Notes: a model not told the origin generated them from the letters alone. A DNA stretch of 64,000 bases from Pectobacterium sp. A5351 (GCF_028335745.1 NZ_CP116477.1:2294001-2358000); one strand, 5' to 3'; numbered from the stretch's first letter, positions 46,715 to 59,373 are shown. Numbers and translations are program-made.

Positions 46715-49306
46715 TTATTCATTGGCCTGCTGTTCCAGCGTATCCCGCAAGTTATCGCCAAAACGTAAGCTGCGCCATAGCTGGAAGATATTCTCCTGAT
46801 GACGATAGTTAAGAATAACCTGTCGGTTCGCACTGAGCTGCGGATTTTTCCCCTGCACCTGCGAGGTCAATGTCAGTTCACCCTGATTACTAAGGTCAAG
46901 CGTGGCGTAGGAACGTCCGATCTCCAGATAACGCAGCCAGCCAATCGCCACACCACCCGCCAGGTTTTTACTCGCTAATTCATCGGCCAGTTGATTATCC
47001 AACCGCAGCGTCAGGAAGCCATCATTGGTAATTCGCCCGCCTTCAATCAACATGGTCGGATGATTAAAATTCAACGGCAGCGTCCCGCTCACGCGCCCAG
47101 ACAGGGCGAACTGTTTTTGCTTCAATGCCGTCAGCAGCTCGCTGAGTTCCACGCTCTTAACGGTGAACACCGCTGGTTCCCGCTGCGGCCAGCGCAGCGT
47201 CGACAGGCCAATATGCCCATCCAATACGTCCATATCCGCCTGCGACATAATCAGCGGTCGCCGCTCGCTGTACGGATAAAACCCTTGTAGATCGACGCGG
47301 ATATGGCTCATCCGAAACAGGTTATCCAGCACATCAATGCGCAACGTAACGGGCTGCTTGACGCCCAGTTGCCAGCGCTGATCTTTCAGACGGTAAGGCA
47401 GGACAAAGTTTACGCCGCTGACTTCACCATCCTGTAACCACAGTCCGCCATTTTTCACCACCCAATGCCCACCGGCGCTGAACCCTTGTTTCCGTGCGGC
47501 GGAGAAGGCCGCCTGTGCGTAAAACTGTCCGGCACGAATGTTCATTTTCAGCCGTGGGGAAAGCAGGGGTTGAAACACCTTAAGCGGCTGCGTCGGCCAC
47601 CACGCGCCGCCGCGCAGTCGCTCCCCATCCCAGCGTCCGCGCAGCCTCACCGGACCAATATCCTCAGCCTGTAGCTGCCCCTGTAGCTGGAAATCATCCG
47701 GACTGCGCCCCTGTATTGCCAGCGTTAACAATGAAGGCGGCAGATAGCCGCCGTTGCTGAAGTGCGTCCGCTCTGAGGCCAGTTGCAACGCCCCTTGAAA
47801 ATATTCGCCTGAACGGGCACGCTGCCAACGGATCGGCTCAGTAATCATCAGCCGAGGCTGATGTACTGTCACCATGCCATAGCCCAACTGATCCAAGCCG
47901 CTCGACAGTTGACTGATTTCAATCAGTGTATCCTGCCATTGGCCTCGCCCGGTGACATCCCACTGACCTTTCAGCGGTGGCAGATGGCCATTGCCCCAAT
48001 AACGCCATTTCCACTGCCCTTGATCCGGCCAGAAATCCTGCGCCTGACCGTCAAGGTGCAGGTTGGCGCGCCCCCAATATTCCTCCCTCGCCTTCACAAT
48101 CGCCTGTAGTCGCCCATTCACGCCAGTCGCACTGACCCGAACGCCCGCCAGCGGCCAGCGCGCCTCTTCCAGATAAACCTGCGGCGCAGGCGTTCCCCAA
48201 GCGCGCAGCAGCGCTCCGGGTAAAAGAGCGAGTTCAGGATTGAGAATCGAGCCCTGCAATACCCCCGGTAGTGTCGCCGTCAGAGAAAGTGCCGGTAAGT
48301 TAGCCTGCCCGGTAAGTTGAAAGCGCAATTCACTGTTGAGCAGACCAATATTGCCCGGTCCCAGCACCAGCACGGCGTTCGCCTTACCGTTATGCCCTTG
48401 CGTCAACATGTTCAAACGCGCAGTAATCGTGGTGGCATCCAGCCCTTGCCGCCAGTGCTGTAACGTCATGGCGATTTGCCCAGAGAGCGACTGAGCGGCA
48501 TAAGGCCAGCGCCAAATGCCGTTAGTCACCTGGATCATCTCATCCGTCAGTTTCCACGGCAGCAATATCAGCGGCGTTTCATCATTCGCCGCATTCAGCA
48601 CCAGTTCACCTTGCTGGTTATGCCAATCCAGCAGGAGCGAAAGCGGATCCGGCGTCTGCCCTGAATCCAGTTTTCCGGTCAGTCGCCCCTGTATCGGAGC
48701 TGCATCCAGCGTATCGGCAAGTGCCATCTCACCACTGACCAGTAGGCGTACGAATCCCGCTGGCGTTGCAAACATGCCTCCATGCAGGGTCAGTTGTGCC
48801 TCATTCAGCTCTGCCCTCACCACCAGTTGATCGCCCTGATAATCGAGCGTTTGTCGCCGTTTACCGTCACTACTGAGCCGCACCTGCCCGGCATAATCCT
48901 GCCAGGGCTGTAGCGTAAACGTCTTTATCTGAATATCAGCAGCCGACAATCGCTGTTGCCACTGCGCCAGCCGCGCTGGGGGCTCAGTTCCGCTACCTGC
49001 TGTCAGATGTTGCAGACAGTCACTGTTTAGCGTCACAGCATCAATATCGACATGCCAGCGCCAGCGATGCCAGCGCAGCGTCATATTCCGTACATCAACT
49101 AACGTGCACTCCCCGACCATAATACGGAACCCTGCGCTATGTAGCCCATCGCCCTGCCAGCCAGGCGTCCCATTCACGGACAGCGATATCTCCGCCGGTA
49201 GCCAGATTGTGGCGATACGCGGCAGCCACTGCGGCAGTGTCCGCCAGGAAAGAAACAGCAGAGCGGCAATGAGGAAAACGACTGGAAGTGCCTGTTTTTT
49301 AATCAT
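46715..49306 (-). CDS. ydbH: YdbH-family AsmA-like intermembrane lipid-transport protein
   Basis: YdbH is an inner-membrane-anchored, elongated periplasmic protein of the AsmA-like family that works with YnbE, redundant with TamB and YhdP, to move phospholipids. The 863-residue protein has an N-terminal membrane anchor (ALPVVFLIAALLFLSWRTL), long beta-rich stretches of DxxLxG-like repeats, and the family C-terminus (LRFGDNLRDTLEQQANE). Length is close to E. coli YdbH (879). It precedes ynbE on the same strand. Upstream (49307-49678) lies a gene-free gap of 372 bp toward an aerotaxis receptor on the opposite strand; nothing else is visible there. Confidence 0.9.
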   Translation of the reverse strand: MIKKQALPVVFLIAALLFLSWRTLPQWLPRIATIWLPAEISLSVNGTPGWQGDGLHSAGFRIMVGECTLVDVRNMTLRWHRWRWHVDIDAVTLNSDCLQHLTAGSGTEPPARLAQWQQRLSAADIQIKTFTLQPWQDYAGQVRLSSDGKRRQTLDYQGDQLVVRAELNEAQLTLHGGMFATPAGFVRLLVSGEMALADTLDAAPIQGRLTGKLDSGQTPDPLSLLLDWHNQQGELVLNAANDETPLILLPWKLTDEMIQVTNGIWRWPYAAQSLSGQIAMTLQHWRQGLDATTITARLNMLTQGHNGKANAVLVLGPGNIGLLNSELRFQLTGQANLPALSLTATLPGVLQGSILNPELALLPGALLRAWGTPAPQVYLEEARWPLAGVRVSATGVNGRLQAIVKAREEYWGRANLHLDGQAQDFWPDQGQWKWRYWGNGHLPPLKGQWDVTGRGQWQDTLIEISQLSSGLDQLGYGMVTVHQPRLMITEPIRWQRARSGEYFQGALQLASERTHFSNGGYLPPSLLTLAIQGRSPDDFQLQGQLQAEDIGPVRLRGRWDGERLRGGAWWPTQPLKVFQPLLSPRLKMNIRAGQFYAQAAFSAARKQGFSAGGHWVVKNGGLWLQDGEVSGVNFVLPYRLKDQRWQLGVKQPVTLRIDVLDNLFRMSHIRVDLQGFYPYSERRPLIMSQADMDVLDGHIGLSTLRWPQREPAVFTVKSVELSELLTALKQKQFALSGRVSGTLPLNFNHPTMLIEGGRITNDGFLTLRLDNQLADELASKNLAGGVAIGWLRYLEIGRSYATLDLSNQGELTLTSQVQGKNPQLSANRQVILNYRHQENIFQLWRSLRFGDNLRDTLEQQANE

Positions 49307-49678
49307 TAGCGCGAATTAAGCATCCTGTTCAGTTGCGGTAAAACGTCGTCCCGTAGGCCTTTGTTGATTATTCATTCACAAATAGCTCTTTTTGTTAACA
49401 AGCAATCCTATCTATCTCACATTTACCACCATTGTGCGTACATGCTCATTACCCTTTCGTGGTAAAATGTTTAATTGAGGTTATATTTTGTAATGAATCA
49501 CGTTATCTCATCATGAACAACGCGTTTCCGGGTGAATATCAGGATTATCTCCTTCTGCCCGAGCCGTCTTAAAAAAAGCAATGAGCAACCTGAACCATTA
49601 CTGCTATCCGCTGATTCATCTCCGCGGGTATGCCTCAGTTAAATCAGTATTCGGACACAGCATATCAAGGACTGCTTC

Positions 49679-51232
49679 ATGCGTAACAACACCCCTGTCA
49701 CCGACCGCCAACTCCCTCTTTCTGAAAAAACCAGACTGATGTCGGTCACGACGCCAGAAAGCCATATTACCTACGCAAACAAAGATTTCATTGACGTCAG
49801 CGGCTACAGCACCGATGAGTTAATGGGGCAGCCCCATAATCTTATCCGACACCCAGATATGCCACCAGCCGCCTTCGCGGATATGTGGAAAACGCTGCGT
49901 GCGGGCAATATCTGGACGGGGATTGTGAAAAACCGGTGTAAAAATGGCGACCATTACTGGGTAAAATCCAGCACCACACCGTTGAGAAAAGGCGGTGAGA
50001 TTAGCGGATATATGTCCGTGCGCACGGCGGCATCACCCGAAGAAATTCGTCAGGCCGAAGCGCTCTATGCCAGCGCAAATGACGGTAAACTGAAACACCG
50101 CACCTTCCATCACGGTCTGCTCATTTATACCGGGCCATTGCGCATTCTGAGTCTGTTTAAAACCATGCCGCTACGCTGGCGCATCCGCAGCTATTTTCTG
50201 CTCTTTAGCCTGATCCCACTGATCGCCGCCTATTCCCTGCTGGCGGGAACCGCATTGGCTTCCGTACTCTTTCCACTGCTCATCACCTGCTGTTTTGTCA
50301 GTGGCGAGCTTCTGGTGCACCATGTTGCCCGTCCCATCGAGCAAATTCTGTCTCAGGCCATGCGTTCCGCAGCCGGGCAGGCTGACAACCTGACACAGCT
50401 TAATCGCGTGGATGAAATTGGCATGCTGATGCGGGCAGTCAACCAGTCCGGTATGAATTTCCGCACTTTCGTGGACGATGTGAATACCAATCTGAGCGAG
50501 CTGAAAAACGCCTGTAATGAAATCGCACAGGGTAACCATACGCTGACGCAGTGCTGCGAGGAAACGGAAGAAAGCCTGCAACAAACCGCCGCTTCCGTAG
50601 AACAGCTTACCGCAACGATAAAAAGCAATGCGGAAGCTTCACTTCAGGCTTCGATATATACACAGGATGTGAATCAGGCGGTGAACTCTGGCGAGCAGGC
50701 CGTCAGCCAGGTCTCGAATACCATGGAGACGATCACACGTTCCAGCGAACGCATTACCGATATCGTCAGCGTAATGGATAATCTCGCGTTCCAGACCAAT
50801 ATTCTGGCCGTGAACGCCGCCGTCGAAGCCGCACATGCCGGGGAACAGGGTAAGAGCTTCGCGGTCGTCGCCAGTGAGGTTCGTTCATTGGCACAGCGTA
50901 GTGCTTCCTCTTCCAGCGATATTTCAACCATCATTGACGAAACGCTGAATAGTATCCGTACCGGTGAACAACAGGTTTCGCATACACATAAATCCATGAG
51001 CAATATTCTGCTTCAGGTTCAGCACGTCACCAACTTAATGAATGAGATCAGCCTCGCCACGCAGGAGCAATCTCTGGGGTTGGAACAAATCAATGAAGCG
51101 GTAAACCGCATTGATGAGCTCACGCACCAGAACACCGCGCTGGCCAGCCAGTCACATTCGGCCACCGATCATCTGCAACAGCAGATATCGAGCATGGTGC
51201 AGGCGGCCTCCGTCTTCAGTCTTTCCCGCTAA
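49679..51232 (+). CDS. Aer-like PAS-domain methyl-accepting receptor, copy 1
   Basis: Like E. coli Aer (506 residues), this 517-residue protein starts with a PAS domain that in Aer binds FAD: TYANKDFIDVSGYSTDEL, NLIRHPDMPPAAFADMWKTL, and NRCKNGDHYWVKSST. Two hydrophobic stretches around 178-215 make a membrane hairpin without a periplasmic sensor. A HAMP region and an MCP signalling coiled coil follow, with the tip DNLAFQTNILAVNAAVEAAHAGEQGKSFAVVASEVRSLAQRS. It would sense redox or energy state and control CheA. AAGGA precedes the ATG. A close paralog lies 611 bp downstream, separated by an ERIC element. Confidence 0.9.
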   Translation: MRNNTPVTDRQLPLSEKTRLMSVTTPESHITYANKDFIDVSGYSTDELMGQPHNLIRHPDMPPAAFADMWKTLRAGNIWTGIVKNRCKNGDHYWVKSSTTPLRKGGEISGYMSVRTAASPEEIRQAEALYASANDGKLKHRTFHHGLLIYTGPLRILSLFKTMPLRWRIRSYFLLFSLIPLIAAYSLLAGTALASVLFPLLITCCFVSGELLVHHVARPIEQILSQAMRSAAGQADNLTQLNRVDEIGMLMRAVNQSGMNFRTFVDDVNTNLSELKNACNEIAQGNHTLTQCCEETEESLQQTAASVEQLTATIKSNAEASLQASIYTQDVNQAVNSGEQAVSQVSNTMETITRSSERITDIVSVMDNLAFQTNILAVNAAVEAAHAGEQGKSFAVVASEVRSLAQRSASSSSDISTIIDETLNSIRTGEQQVSHTHKSMSNILLQVQHVTNLMNEISLATQEQSLGLEQINEAVNRIDELTHQNTALASQSHSATDHLQQQISSMVQAASVFSLSR

Positions 51233-51544
51233 TATCGTCCTCACGGGCGCTCACATTAGAGTGCCCGCCGCTTTCTCTTTTCGTCATTTTCCTTGATATT
51301 CAACATACATTAGCACCGTGCAAATTCACAGACTCATAATATACTTAGCAAGTGAATGCTTTTGGTCATCGGTACGTGCGTTTATTACGAGTCAGGCTAG
51401 ATAACTACTTTCCTGAAGAAAAAATAACAGGCGAAATGAGTGACAATATATAAGTTTACTCGCTAATTATTTCGCAAATATTGCCGTTAACTAACTAGCA
51501 TCCATCGTCTTTCCGTTCGCTAATAGATCTAAAAACATCACATC

Positions 51545-51815
51545 TATACCCCTGAATAATTCAAGTTGCGTGAAGGCGGCAACTGAGCGACAAATCGGTT
51601 AAGACCGATTTAAACAGCGCTAGCGCTGGCCCGAAGGATGAGCTTCATTTATGAGGCTCATTAATCCCCAGGAGCTTACACAGATAAGTGGCTGGGGTGA
51701 TAAGGACAAATTGGCTTAGCCGATTTGAACGACGCTTGCAGCGGCCCTTCAGGGCGAGGCGCAGAATGGGCCGAGTGTCGCCAACGCACAAGCAGCCTGA
51801 AGTATGATGGGGATA
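51545..51815 (+). repeat. Enlarged ERIC element between the two Aer-like genes
   Basis: It opens TATACCCCTGAATAATTCAAG, contains the ERIC core AATCCCCAGGAGCTTACA and AAGTGGCTGGGGTGA, and closes CTGAAGTATGATGGGGATAT. At 271 bp it contains extra GC-rich segments. It ends 28 bp before the start codon of the second receptor. The remaining part of 51233-51844 is AT-rich and gene-free. Confidence 0.82.
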
Positions 51816-51843
51816 TGCTTGCTTATACTAAAAGGATCAATAA

Positions 51844-53397
51844 ATGCGTAAGAATTTTCCGGTCAGTGATATTCAGTATTTATTAGATGAAAAGACCAAG
51901 CTAATGTCGGTGACCACCACCGACAGTCATATCACTTATGCAAATGACGATTTTATTGATGCCAGTGGTTACGACTTTGAGGAAATCCTTCACCAACCTC
52001 ACAATATCGTACGCCACCCGGACATGCCCCCGCAGGCGTTTGCCGACATGTGGGCGACGCTCAAGGCAGGTAAAATCTGGACTGCCGTCGTCAAGAACCG
52101 CCGCAAGAATGGCGATTACTATTGGGTCAAAGCCAGTACGACGCCGTTGATGAAGGACGGAAAAATAACAGGATATATGTCGGTGCGAACCCGAGTCTCA
52201 CAAGAAGAGATTCGGCAAGCTGAAGCGCTTTACCATCAAATGAGTGAGAATAAATTAAAAAACCGTCGACTCTTTCAGGGGCTGCTGATTTATAAAGGCC
52301 CGCTAAAGTTTCTTAGCTTATTTAACGTTATTCCCGTACGTTGGCGGATAAGAAGCTATGTATTCCTTTTCATGCTATTCGCGTTACTTTTCTTACTTGC
52401 TACCCTTCCACTCACTACGCCACTATTAACTTTTGTTTTGGTGCTACTCGCTGGCGCAGCCATTACCAGCGAATTATTAGTTCAGCATGTAGCAAAACCA
52501 CTGGAAAAAATTCTGCGCCAGGCCATTAATTCCGCATCCGGACAGGCAGATAACTCCTTCCAACTTAATCGCGTGGATGAAGTCGGTATGCTATTACGCG
52601 CCGTCAATCAATCCGGCATGAATTTCCGCACATTTGTCGATGATGTTAACGGCAAGCTAGCCGAACTGCGCCACGCTTGCGGCGAGATCGCCTCTGGAAA
52701 TTACACGCTGAGCCAACGCTGTGAAGATACCGCACAAAGTTTGCAATCCACCGCATCGTCAATGGAAGAACTGACAGCGACGATTCAAAGCAACGCGTCT
52801 GCTTCACAGCTCGCGACGCGCTGTGCGAACGATGCCAATCAGGCCGTAGATGCCGGGGAGAAAGCGGTGAGTCAGGTTACGGACACGATGGCGGTCATGA
52901 CCCGTTCCAGCAAAGAGATCACCGACATCATCAGCGTACTGGATAATCTGGCGTTCCAGACCAACATTCTGGCACTCAATGCAGCAGTCGAAGCCGCTCA
53001 CGCGGGAGAACAGGGTAAAAGCTTCGCCGTCGTCGCGGGGGAAGTTCGCATTCTGGCGCAACGTAGCGCTGCCGCCGCCAAAGACATCGCAGAGATTATC
53101 GATACTACGATCGCAAACATTCATACCAGCGATAAATTGGTCAGCCACACCAGCCAGTCCATGAACAATATATTGACTCAGGTACAACAGGTTACGCAGC
53201 TTGTGAATCAAATCAGCCTGGCGACACAAGAACAATCACAAGGTCTGGGACAGATTAACTCAGCGGTAAACAACATTGATGAATTGACGCGCCAGAACAC
53301 AATTTTGGCAACGCATTCCAGTTCTGCCATTAACAGCCTGGAACAGCAGATCTCCACCATGTCCGAAGCCGTGTCGGTTTTCAGTACACCTCGCTAA
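51844..53397 (+). CDS. Aer-like PAS-domain methyl-accepting receptor, copy 2
   Basis: This 517-residue receptor has the same length, PAS, membrane-hairpin, HAMP and MCP layout as its upstream neighbour. Shared motifs include NIVRHPDMPPQAFADMWATL, NRRKNGDYYWVKAS and DNLAFQTNILALNAAVEAA. Differences are concentrated in the membrane region (FLFMLFALLFLLATLPLTTP) and the coiled coil, as expected for an old tandem duplicate with possibly different sensing properties. It should couple redox or oxygen signals to flagellar motion through CheA/CheW. AAAAGGATC precedes the ATG. An inverted repeat follows before ldhA. Confidence 0.9.
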   Translation: MRKNFPVSDIQYLLDEKTKLMSVTTTDSHITYANDDFIDASGYDFEEILHQPHNIVRHPDMPPQAFADMWATLKAGKIWTAVVKNRRKNGDYYWVKASTTPLMKDGKITGYMSVRTRVSQEEIRQAEALYHQMSENKLKNRRLFQGLLIYKGPLKFLSLFNVIPVRWRIRSYVFLFMLFALLFLLATLPLTTPLLTFVLVLLAGAAITSELLVQHVAKPLEKILRQAINSASGQADNSFQLNRVDEVGMLLRAVNQSGMNFRTFVDDVNGKLAELRHACGEIASGNYTLSQRCEDTAQSLQSTASSMEELTATIQSNASASQLATRCANDANQAVDAGEKAVSQVTDTMAVMTRSSKEITDIISVLDNLAFQTNILALNAAVEAAHAGEQGKSFAVVAGEVRILAQRSAAAAKDIAEIIDTTIANIHTSDKLVSHTSQSMNNILTQVQQVTQLVNQISLATQEQSQGLGQINSAVNNIDELTRQNTILATHSSSAINSLEQQISTMSEAVSVFSTPR

Positions 53398-53430
53398 ACC
53401 CGTCCTGACGTTATTATCGCCCCTCAATTT

Positions 53431-53462
53431 CAAACCGTTATTGTCAGTCAGGTAACGGTTTG
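53431..53462 (+). terminator. Stem-loop between aer-like copy 2 and ldhA
   Basis: CAAACCGTTA and TAACGGTTTG pair as a 10-bp stem with a 12-nt loop. No T-run follows directly, so it is a weak or attenuating terminator. Confidence 0.5.
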
Positions 53463-53516
53463 TCACCGCCCTATTTTCTGATAGCTTAATCTCAGGATTT
53501 TTCGGAGAAACTATCA

Positions 53517-54641
<1,125 letters not shown>

Positions 54642-54667
54642 TTGCGGCAGTGCTGACTGCCGCACAC

Positions 54668-54958
54668 TTACCCCGCCGGACAGCTTCCATTCATCAGCGA
54701 TTGTTCGCTACAGCGCTTACCATTGGCTAACTGGCAGGCCCCCACGCTCGCACCGTCAAGCTGTCGGGATATCGCCATCGTCCCGCCAATCAGCGTACAG
54801 TTGACGTCAACAGGAGAACTGCTTTTCAGCAACACGACAGCGTTCTTATCATCATTTTGCGTGGCGTCTTGCTGAGTAGCTGCGGCGTTCTCACTATTAT
54901 TGCTGCATCCCGCCAGCAACAACACAGCGGCAGTACACAGCCATGGCAATAATTTCAT
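54668..54958 (-). CDS. DUF333-type lipoprotein, YdbJ-like
   Basis: From ATG 54958 (CCGAGG upstream) the product has 96 residues with a lipoprotein signal (MKLLPWLCTAAVLLLAGC). After a Asn/Gln/Asp-rich linker comes a DUF333-like domain: VDVNCTLIGGTMAISRQLDGASVGACQLANGKRC. E. coli carries the DUF333 lipoprotein YdbJ next to hslJ and ldhA, so the position fits, but the sequence differs enough that I leave the symbol blank. Envelope-located, function unknown. A longer frame from 55015 lacks a signal peptide. The next 230 bp upstream hold no gene. Confidence 0.75.
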   Translation of the reverse strand: MKLLPWLCTAAVLLLAGCSNNSENAAATQQDATQNDDKNAVVLLKSSSPVDVNCTLIGGTMAISRQLDGASVGACQLANGKRCSEQSLMNGSCPAG

Positions 54959-55188
54959 GTTTTGGCCTCGGGTCGGGTGGAGAGTCAGTTCTGACGCCAC
55001 ATGTGGCATCAACACCTATCGAATAGATTTTTCAGACAAGGACTATATCTATCATACCTCGCGCCGATAACACAGGGGGCAATGCAGGTAAACGGGGAAA
55101 AGATCAAATTTGATAATGTGCCTTTCATAAAGTAAGGAACATATCTTTTCATTTTAAAAAATCCAAGCTTAAAAAGTCGGAATCAGTT

Positions 55189-55463
55189 CTATCTCTGCCA
55201 GTCTTCAAAGAAGACTTTTTGCGCTTTTCCTTCATCTTCCAGAAGTGCCTCTCCCCTTGTTCGAATAACACAATCACTTTGGGGATATGCTGAACGTGTT
55301 AATATCAATCTAACTTTCTGTTCATCGCTTAGAAACGCACCATCCGATTGGACAACGAGACCGCTAATCAGTAGCGCAGCACATGAAGAACATGCTCCAG
55401 CGCGGCATGAATAAGGTAATTCAACATCAAGTGAATCTAAAATAAAAACATAACCATGAACTG
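55189..55463 (-). pseudogene. Remnant of a plant-type [2Fe-2S] ferredoxin
   Basis: On the minus strand a frame without start codon reads YVFILDSLDVELPYSCRAGACSSC as two overlapping pieces, then SGLVVQSDGAFLSDEQ and AYPQSDCVIRTRGEALL, before a TAG at 55189. This is the ferredoxin fold with three cluster cysteines (C-x4-C-x2-C), but the fourth ligand is Arg in ILTRSAYPQSD where LTCVAYP is expected. The N-terminal beta strands are missing. It would not hold a normal [2Fe-2S] cluster, so I call it a decayed gene. It lies between the DUF333 lipoprotein and the beta-glucoside operon, unrelated to either. Confidence 0.65.
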
Positions 55464-55495
55464 AATGAGGCTGTAATTTAAATTACAACCTCATT
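55464..55495. terminator. Long stem-loop at the end of the beta-glucoside operon
   Basis: AATGAGG-c-TGTAATTT and AAATTACA-a-CCTCATT pair over 15 of 16 positions with no loop to spare, so a short loop must form at the centre. Flanked by AT-rich sequence on both sides. It lies about 80 bp past the stop of the last operon gene and could end that transcript. Confidence 0.6.
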
Positions 55496-55573
55496 TATTA
55501 TAGAGCTCGGTGGCCACCTGAGTGGTCACCTTAATAGGATGACAATTACACAGAATTATTTACAGAGTCCGTA

Positions 55574-57031
<1,458 letters not shown>

Positions 57032-57127
57032 TTACACTCTCTTAAGGTGCCTATACTGAACGATGGGATGAGACACCATAATAATGAACGGTGGAAATGC
57101 CAAAGAAACTGGCATTTCCACTGATTA

Positions 57128-57366
57128 TTACCATCACGCTTCCCACATTGCGCCGACATTGAGTGAATCACGTCGGTCGTCATAAGCGGGATTAATCTGT
57201 TTGGTATGACGGCTATTCACACCACCGTCCGTAACATAGAAGCGCAGCATCGATCTAAAATTCGGACGCATCGCAAATGAAATATTCTGCGATAGAGTGA
57301 CTTTCCAGCCTGAATTAGATGCCCCATATTCATAATCCACTTCCTGATAGCCAGTCTCTAGCCACA
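57128..57366 (-). pseudogene. C-terminal remnant of a beta-glucoside/maltoporin-like outer-membrane porin
   Basis: The minus-strand frame encodes MWLETGYQEVDYEYGASNSG then WKVTLSQNISFAMRPNFRSM and LRFYVTDGGVNSRH, alternating strands typical of LamB/BglH-type sugar porins, and stops as GAMWEA-TGA. If TGA (57134-57136) were TGG, the protein would end EAWW before TAA, matching the aromatic C-terminus of LamB-family porins; a nonsense change is thus likely. The 5' part is absent: an ERIC element starts at 57367 and beyond it lies the GH1 gene. Reading into the ERIC to find a start codon is artificial. Intact copies take up aryl-beta-glucosides across the outer membrane. Confidence 0.75.
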
Positions 57367-57567
<201 letters not shown>

Positions 57568-57603
57568 GAATGAACATCATTCCAGAAATACATAGGGCAA
57601 ATT

Positions 57604-59034
57604 TTAGTAACTTACATCAACGTTCAGGTTGCTTCCATTTGAAGAAATAACTCTTTGGTACCAAACGAAGCTTTTCTTTTTAAACCTGGCTAAATCTTTT
57701 AAATCAAACTCAGTACGATTGACATAAATAAAACCATATCGCTTACTAATTCCCTGGTGCGTGCTAACCAAATCAATTGCCGACCATGGACAATAACCGA
57801 ATAATTCTACACCATCGCTAATTGCTAATTGTAACTGCCTAATGTGTTTGGCAAGATAATCAATTCGGTACTGATCGTGGATCTTGTTATCGGCATCCAG
57901 CGTATCGAAAGCACCGAGCCCATTTTCAGTAACAATCATAGGTAATGCATAACGTTCATAGATTTCCCGGCATGTAATTCTGAAACCATCGGGATCGATA
58001 TACCAACCAAACTCATTGTGTTCTAAGTGTGGATTGTCCTGCCCTACATATACGGTTTCATCGATACCTGGAACTTGCTGATCCTGAACGGAACGCTCAT
58101 TATCATCACCTTCCGCTCTTTTCGCACTGACAGTCGTAGATGCATAATAATTAAATGCTACAAAATCAGGTTTAGCATTTTTCAGTAATGCCATTTCACC
58201 TTCATTAATTTTCGGCGCATATCCTTTTCCCTCCAGGAAAGCCCATGCCACTGAGTTGTAACTTCCCCGACATGCCAAATCAAGATACAGCCAGTTTCGG
58301 ATTGAAGAATAATTATTCGCCGCAATTACATCTTCAGGTTTAGAGCTTGCTGGATAAATACAGGAAATATTAGGTGCCGGGCCAATTTTCGCGTTCGGTA
58401 ACATCTTATGACAGGCAATCATCGCTTTGGCCTGTGCCAACATCATATGATGATTCTGCTGATACAGCGATTTAAACGGATTCTGATCTCCTGGAGATAA
58501 TGTTCCTAACACATTACCATGCAGAATCATCATGTTTTGCTCATTGATGGTGAGCCAATATTTAACTCTGTCTCCATACAACTCAAACGCGGTAATAGAA
58601 AAACGTTCGAAAGCATCAATCGTCGCTTTATTAGACCAACCGCCCTTTTCCTGCAATGCCCAGGGCAAATCAAAATGATACAACGTTACAAGGGGCTCTA
58701 TTCCACGCTCACACAAGGCATCGATTAAGCTATTATAAAATTCAGCACCTTTTTCGTTTAATTCACCATCCCCATTAGGATATAAACGACTCCATGAAAT
58801 AGAGAAACGATAAGTTTTCAGACCTAATTCAGAAAAAAGAGAAACGTCTTCTTTAAAATGATGGTAATGATCACTACAAACTTCAAAATTAGTGATACCT
58901 TCAGGAAATTTCGCTTTATCAATAACAGAAGGCCCTTTACCATCCTCGCTCGACGCCCCTTCGACCTGATAAGCTGAGGTCGAAGCCCCCCATAGAAAAT
59001 CGTCTGGAAACGGTTTTAACACGTTATGCTGCAT
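57604..59034 (-). CDS. 6-phospho-beta-glucosidase (GH1), promoter-proximal copy
   Basis: The 476-residue GH1 enzyme has FLWGASTSAYQVEGASS at the first strand, the acid/base Glu165 in LTINEQN, the nucleophile Glu370 in IVTENGLG, and FKKKSFVWYQRVI near the C-terminus. It would split cellobiose- or aryl-glucoside-6-phosphate produced by the PTS components encoded just upstream. It shares overall structure with the second copy at 55574, but differs through much of the sequence, so they may have different aglycone preferences. It lies 12 bp after the IIA gene stop and is surely in the same transcript. Confidence 0.93.
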   Translation of the reverse strand: MQHNVLKPFPDDFLWGASTSAYQVEGASSEDGKGPSVIDKAKFPEGITNFEVCSDHYHHFKEDVSLFSELGLKTYRFSISWSRLYPNGDGELNEKGAEFYNSLIDALCERGIEPLVTLYHFDLPWALQEKGGWSNKATIDAFERFSITAFELYGDRVKYWLTINEQNMMILHGNVLGTLSPGDQNPFKSLYQQNHHMMLAQAKAMIACHKMLPNAKIGPAPNISCIYPASSKPEDVIAANNYSSIRNWLYLDLACRGSYNSVAWAFLEGKGYAPKINEGEMALLKNAKPDFVAFNYYASTTVSAKRAEGDDNERSVQDQQVPGIDETVYVGQDNPHLEHNEFGWYIDPDGFRITCREIYERYALPMIVTENGLGAFDTLDADNKIHDQYRIDYLAKHIRQLQLAISDGVELFGYCPWSAIDLVSTHQGISKRYGFIYVNRTEFDLKDLARFKKKSFVWYQRVISSNGSNLNVDVSY

Positions 59035-59046
59035 ATAAACTCCCGT

Positions 59047-59373
59047 TTAATTACATTTATCACTAAGGCTGGCTACTTCACGGTATAACGCAATAAGTTC
59101 TTCAACGAGATCCCTGCAAAGAATGGCATTCATTAAGTGATCCTGAGCATGGACGATTATCAGATTGACTTTGATACGCCCTTCACCCTCGTCCTCACCA
59201 ATTAATTGTGTTTGGATGAGATGTGCCTGGCGCGCGGATTCTTTTGCTTCTACAAGTAAATTTTCCGCTTTCTCCCACTGCCGCTCTCTCGCAGCACGTA
59301 ATGCTTCCATTGAACAGGAACGAGACTGCCCTGCATGAATAATCAGTTCCATGATAATATTTTCGTTATCCAT
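59047..59373 (-). CDS. PTS lactose/cellobiose-type IIA component
   Basis: IIA receives phosphate from HPr and passes it to IIB. The 108-residue helical protein has the family pattern MELIIHAGQSRS...ALRAARERQWEKAE and the active-site region NLIIVHAQDHLMNA with His75 as the likely phosphorylated residue. Asp78 is conserved in the trimer core. The start at ATG 59373 overlaps the IIC stop by 8 bp; an alternative Met8 start is possible. The set IIB-IIC-IIA with GH1 enzymes resembles cellobiose/chitobiose-class PTS operons of firmicutes and enterobacteria. Confidence 0.9.
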   Translation of the reverse strand: MDNENIIMELIIHAGQSRSCSMEALRAARERQWEKAENLLVEAKESARQAHLIQTQLIGEDEGEGRIKVNLIIVHAQDHLMNAILCRDLVEELIALYREVASLSDKCN

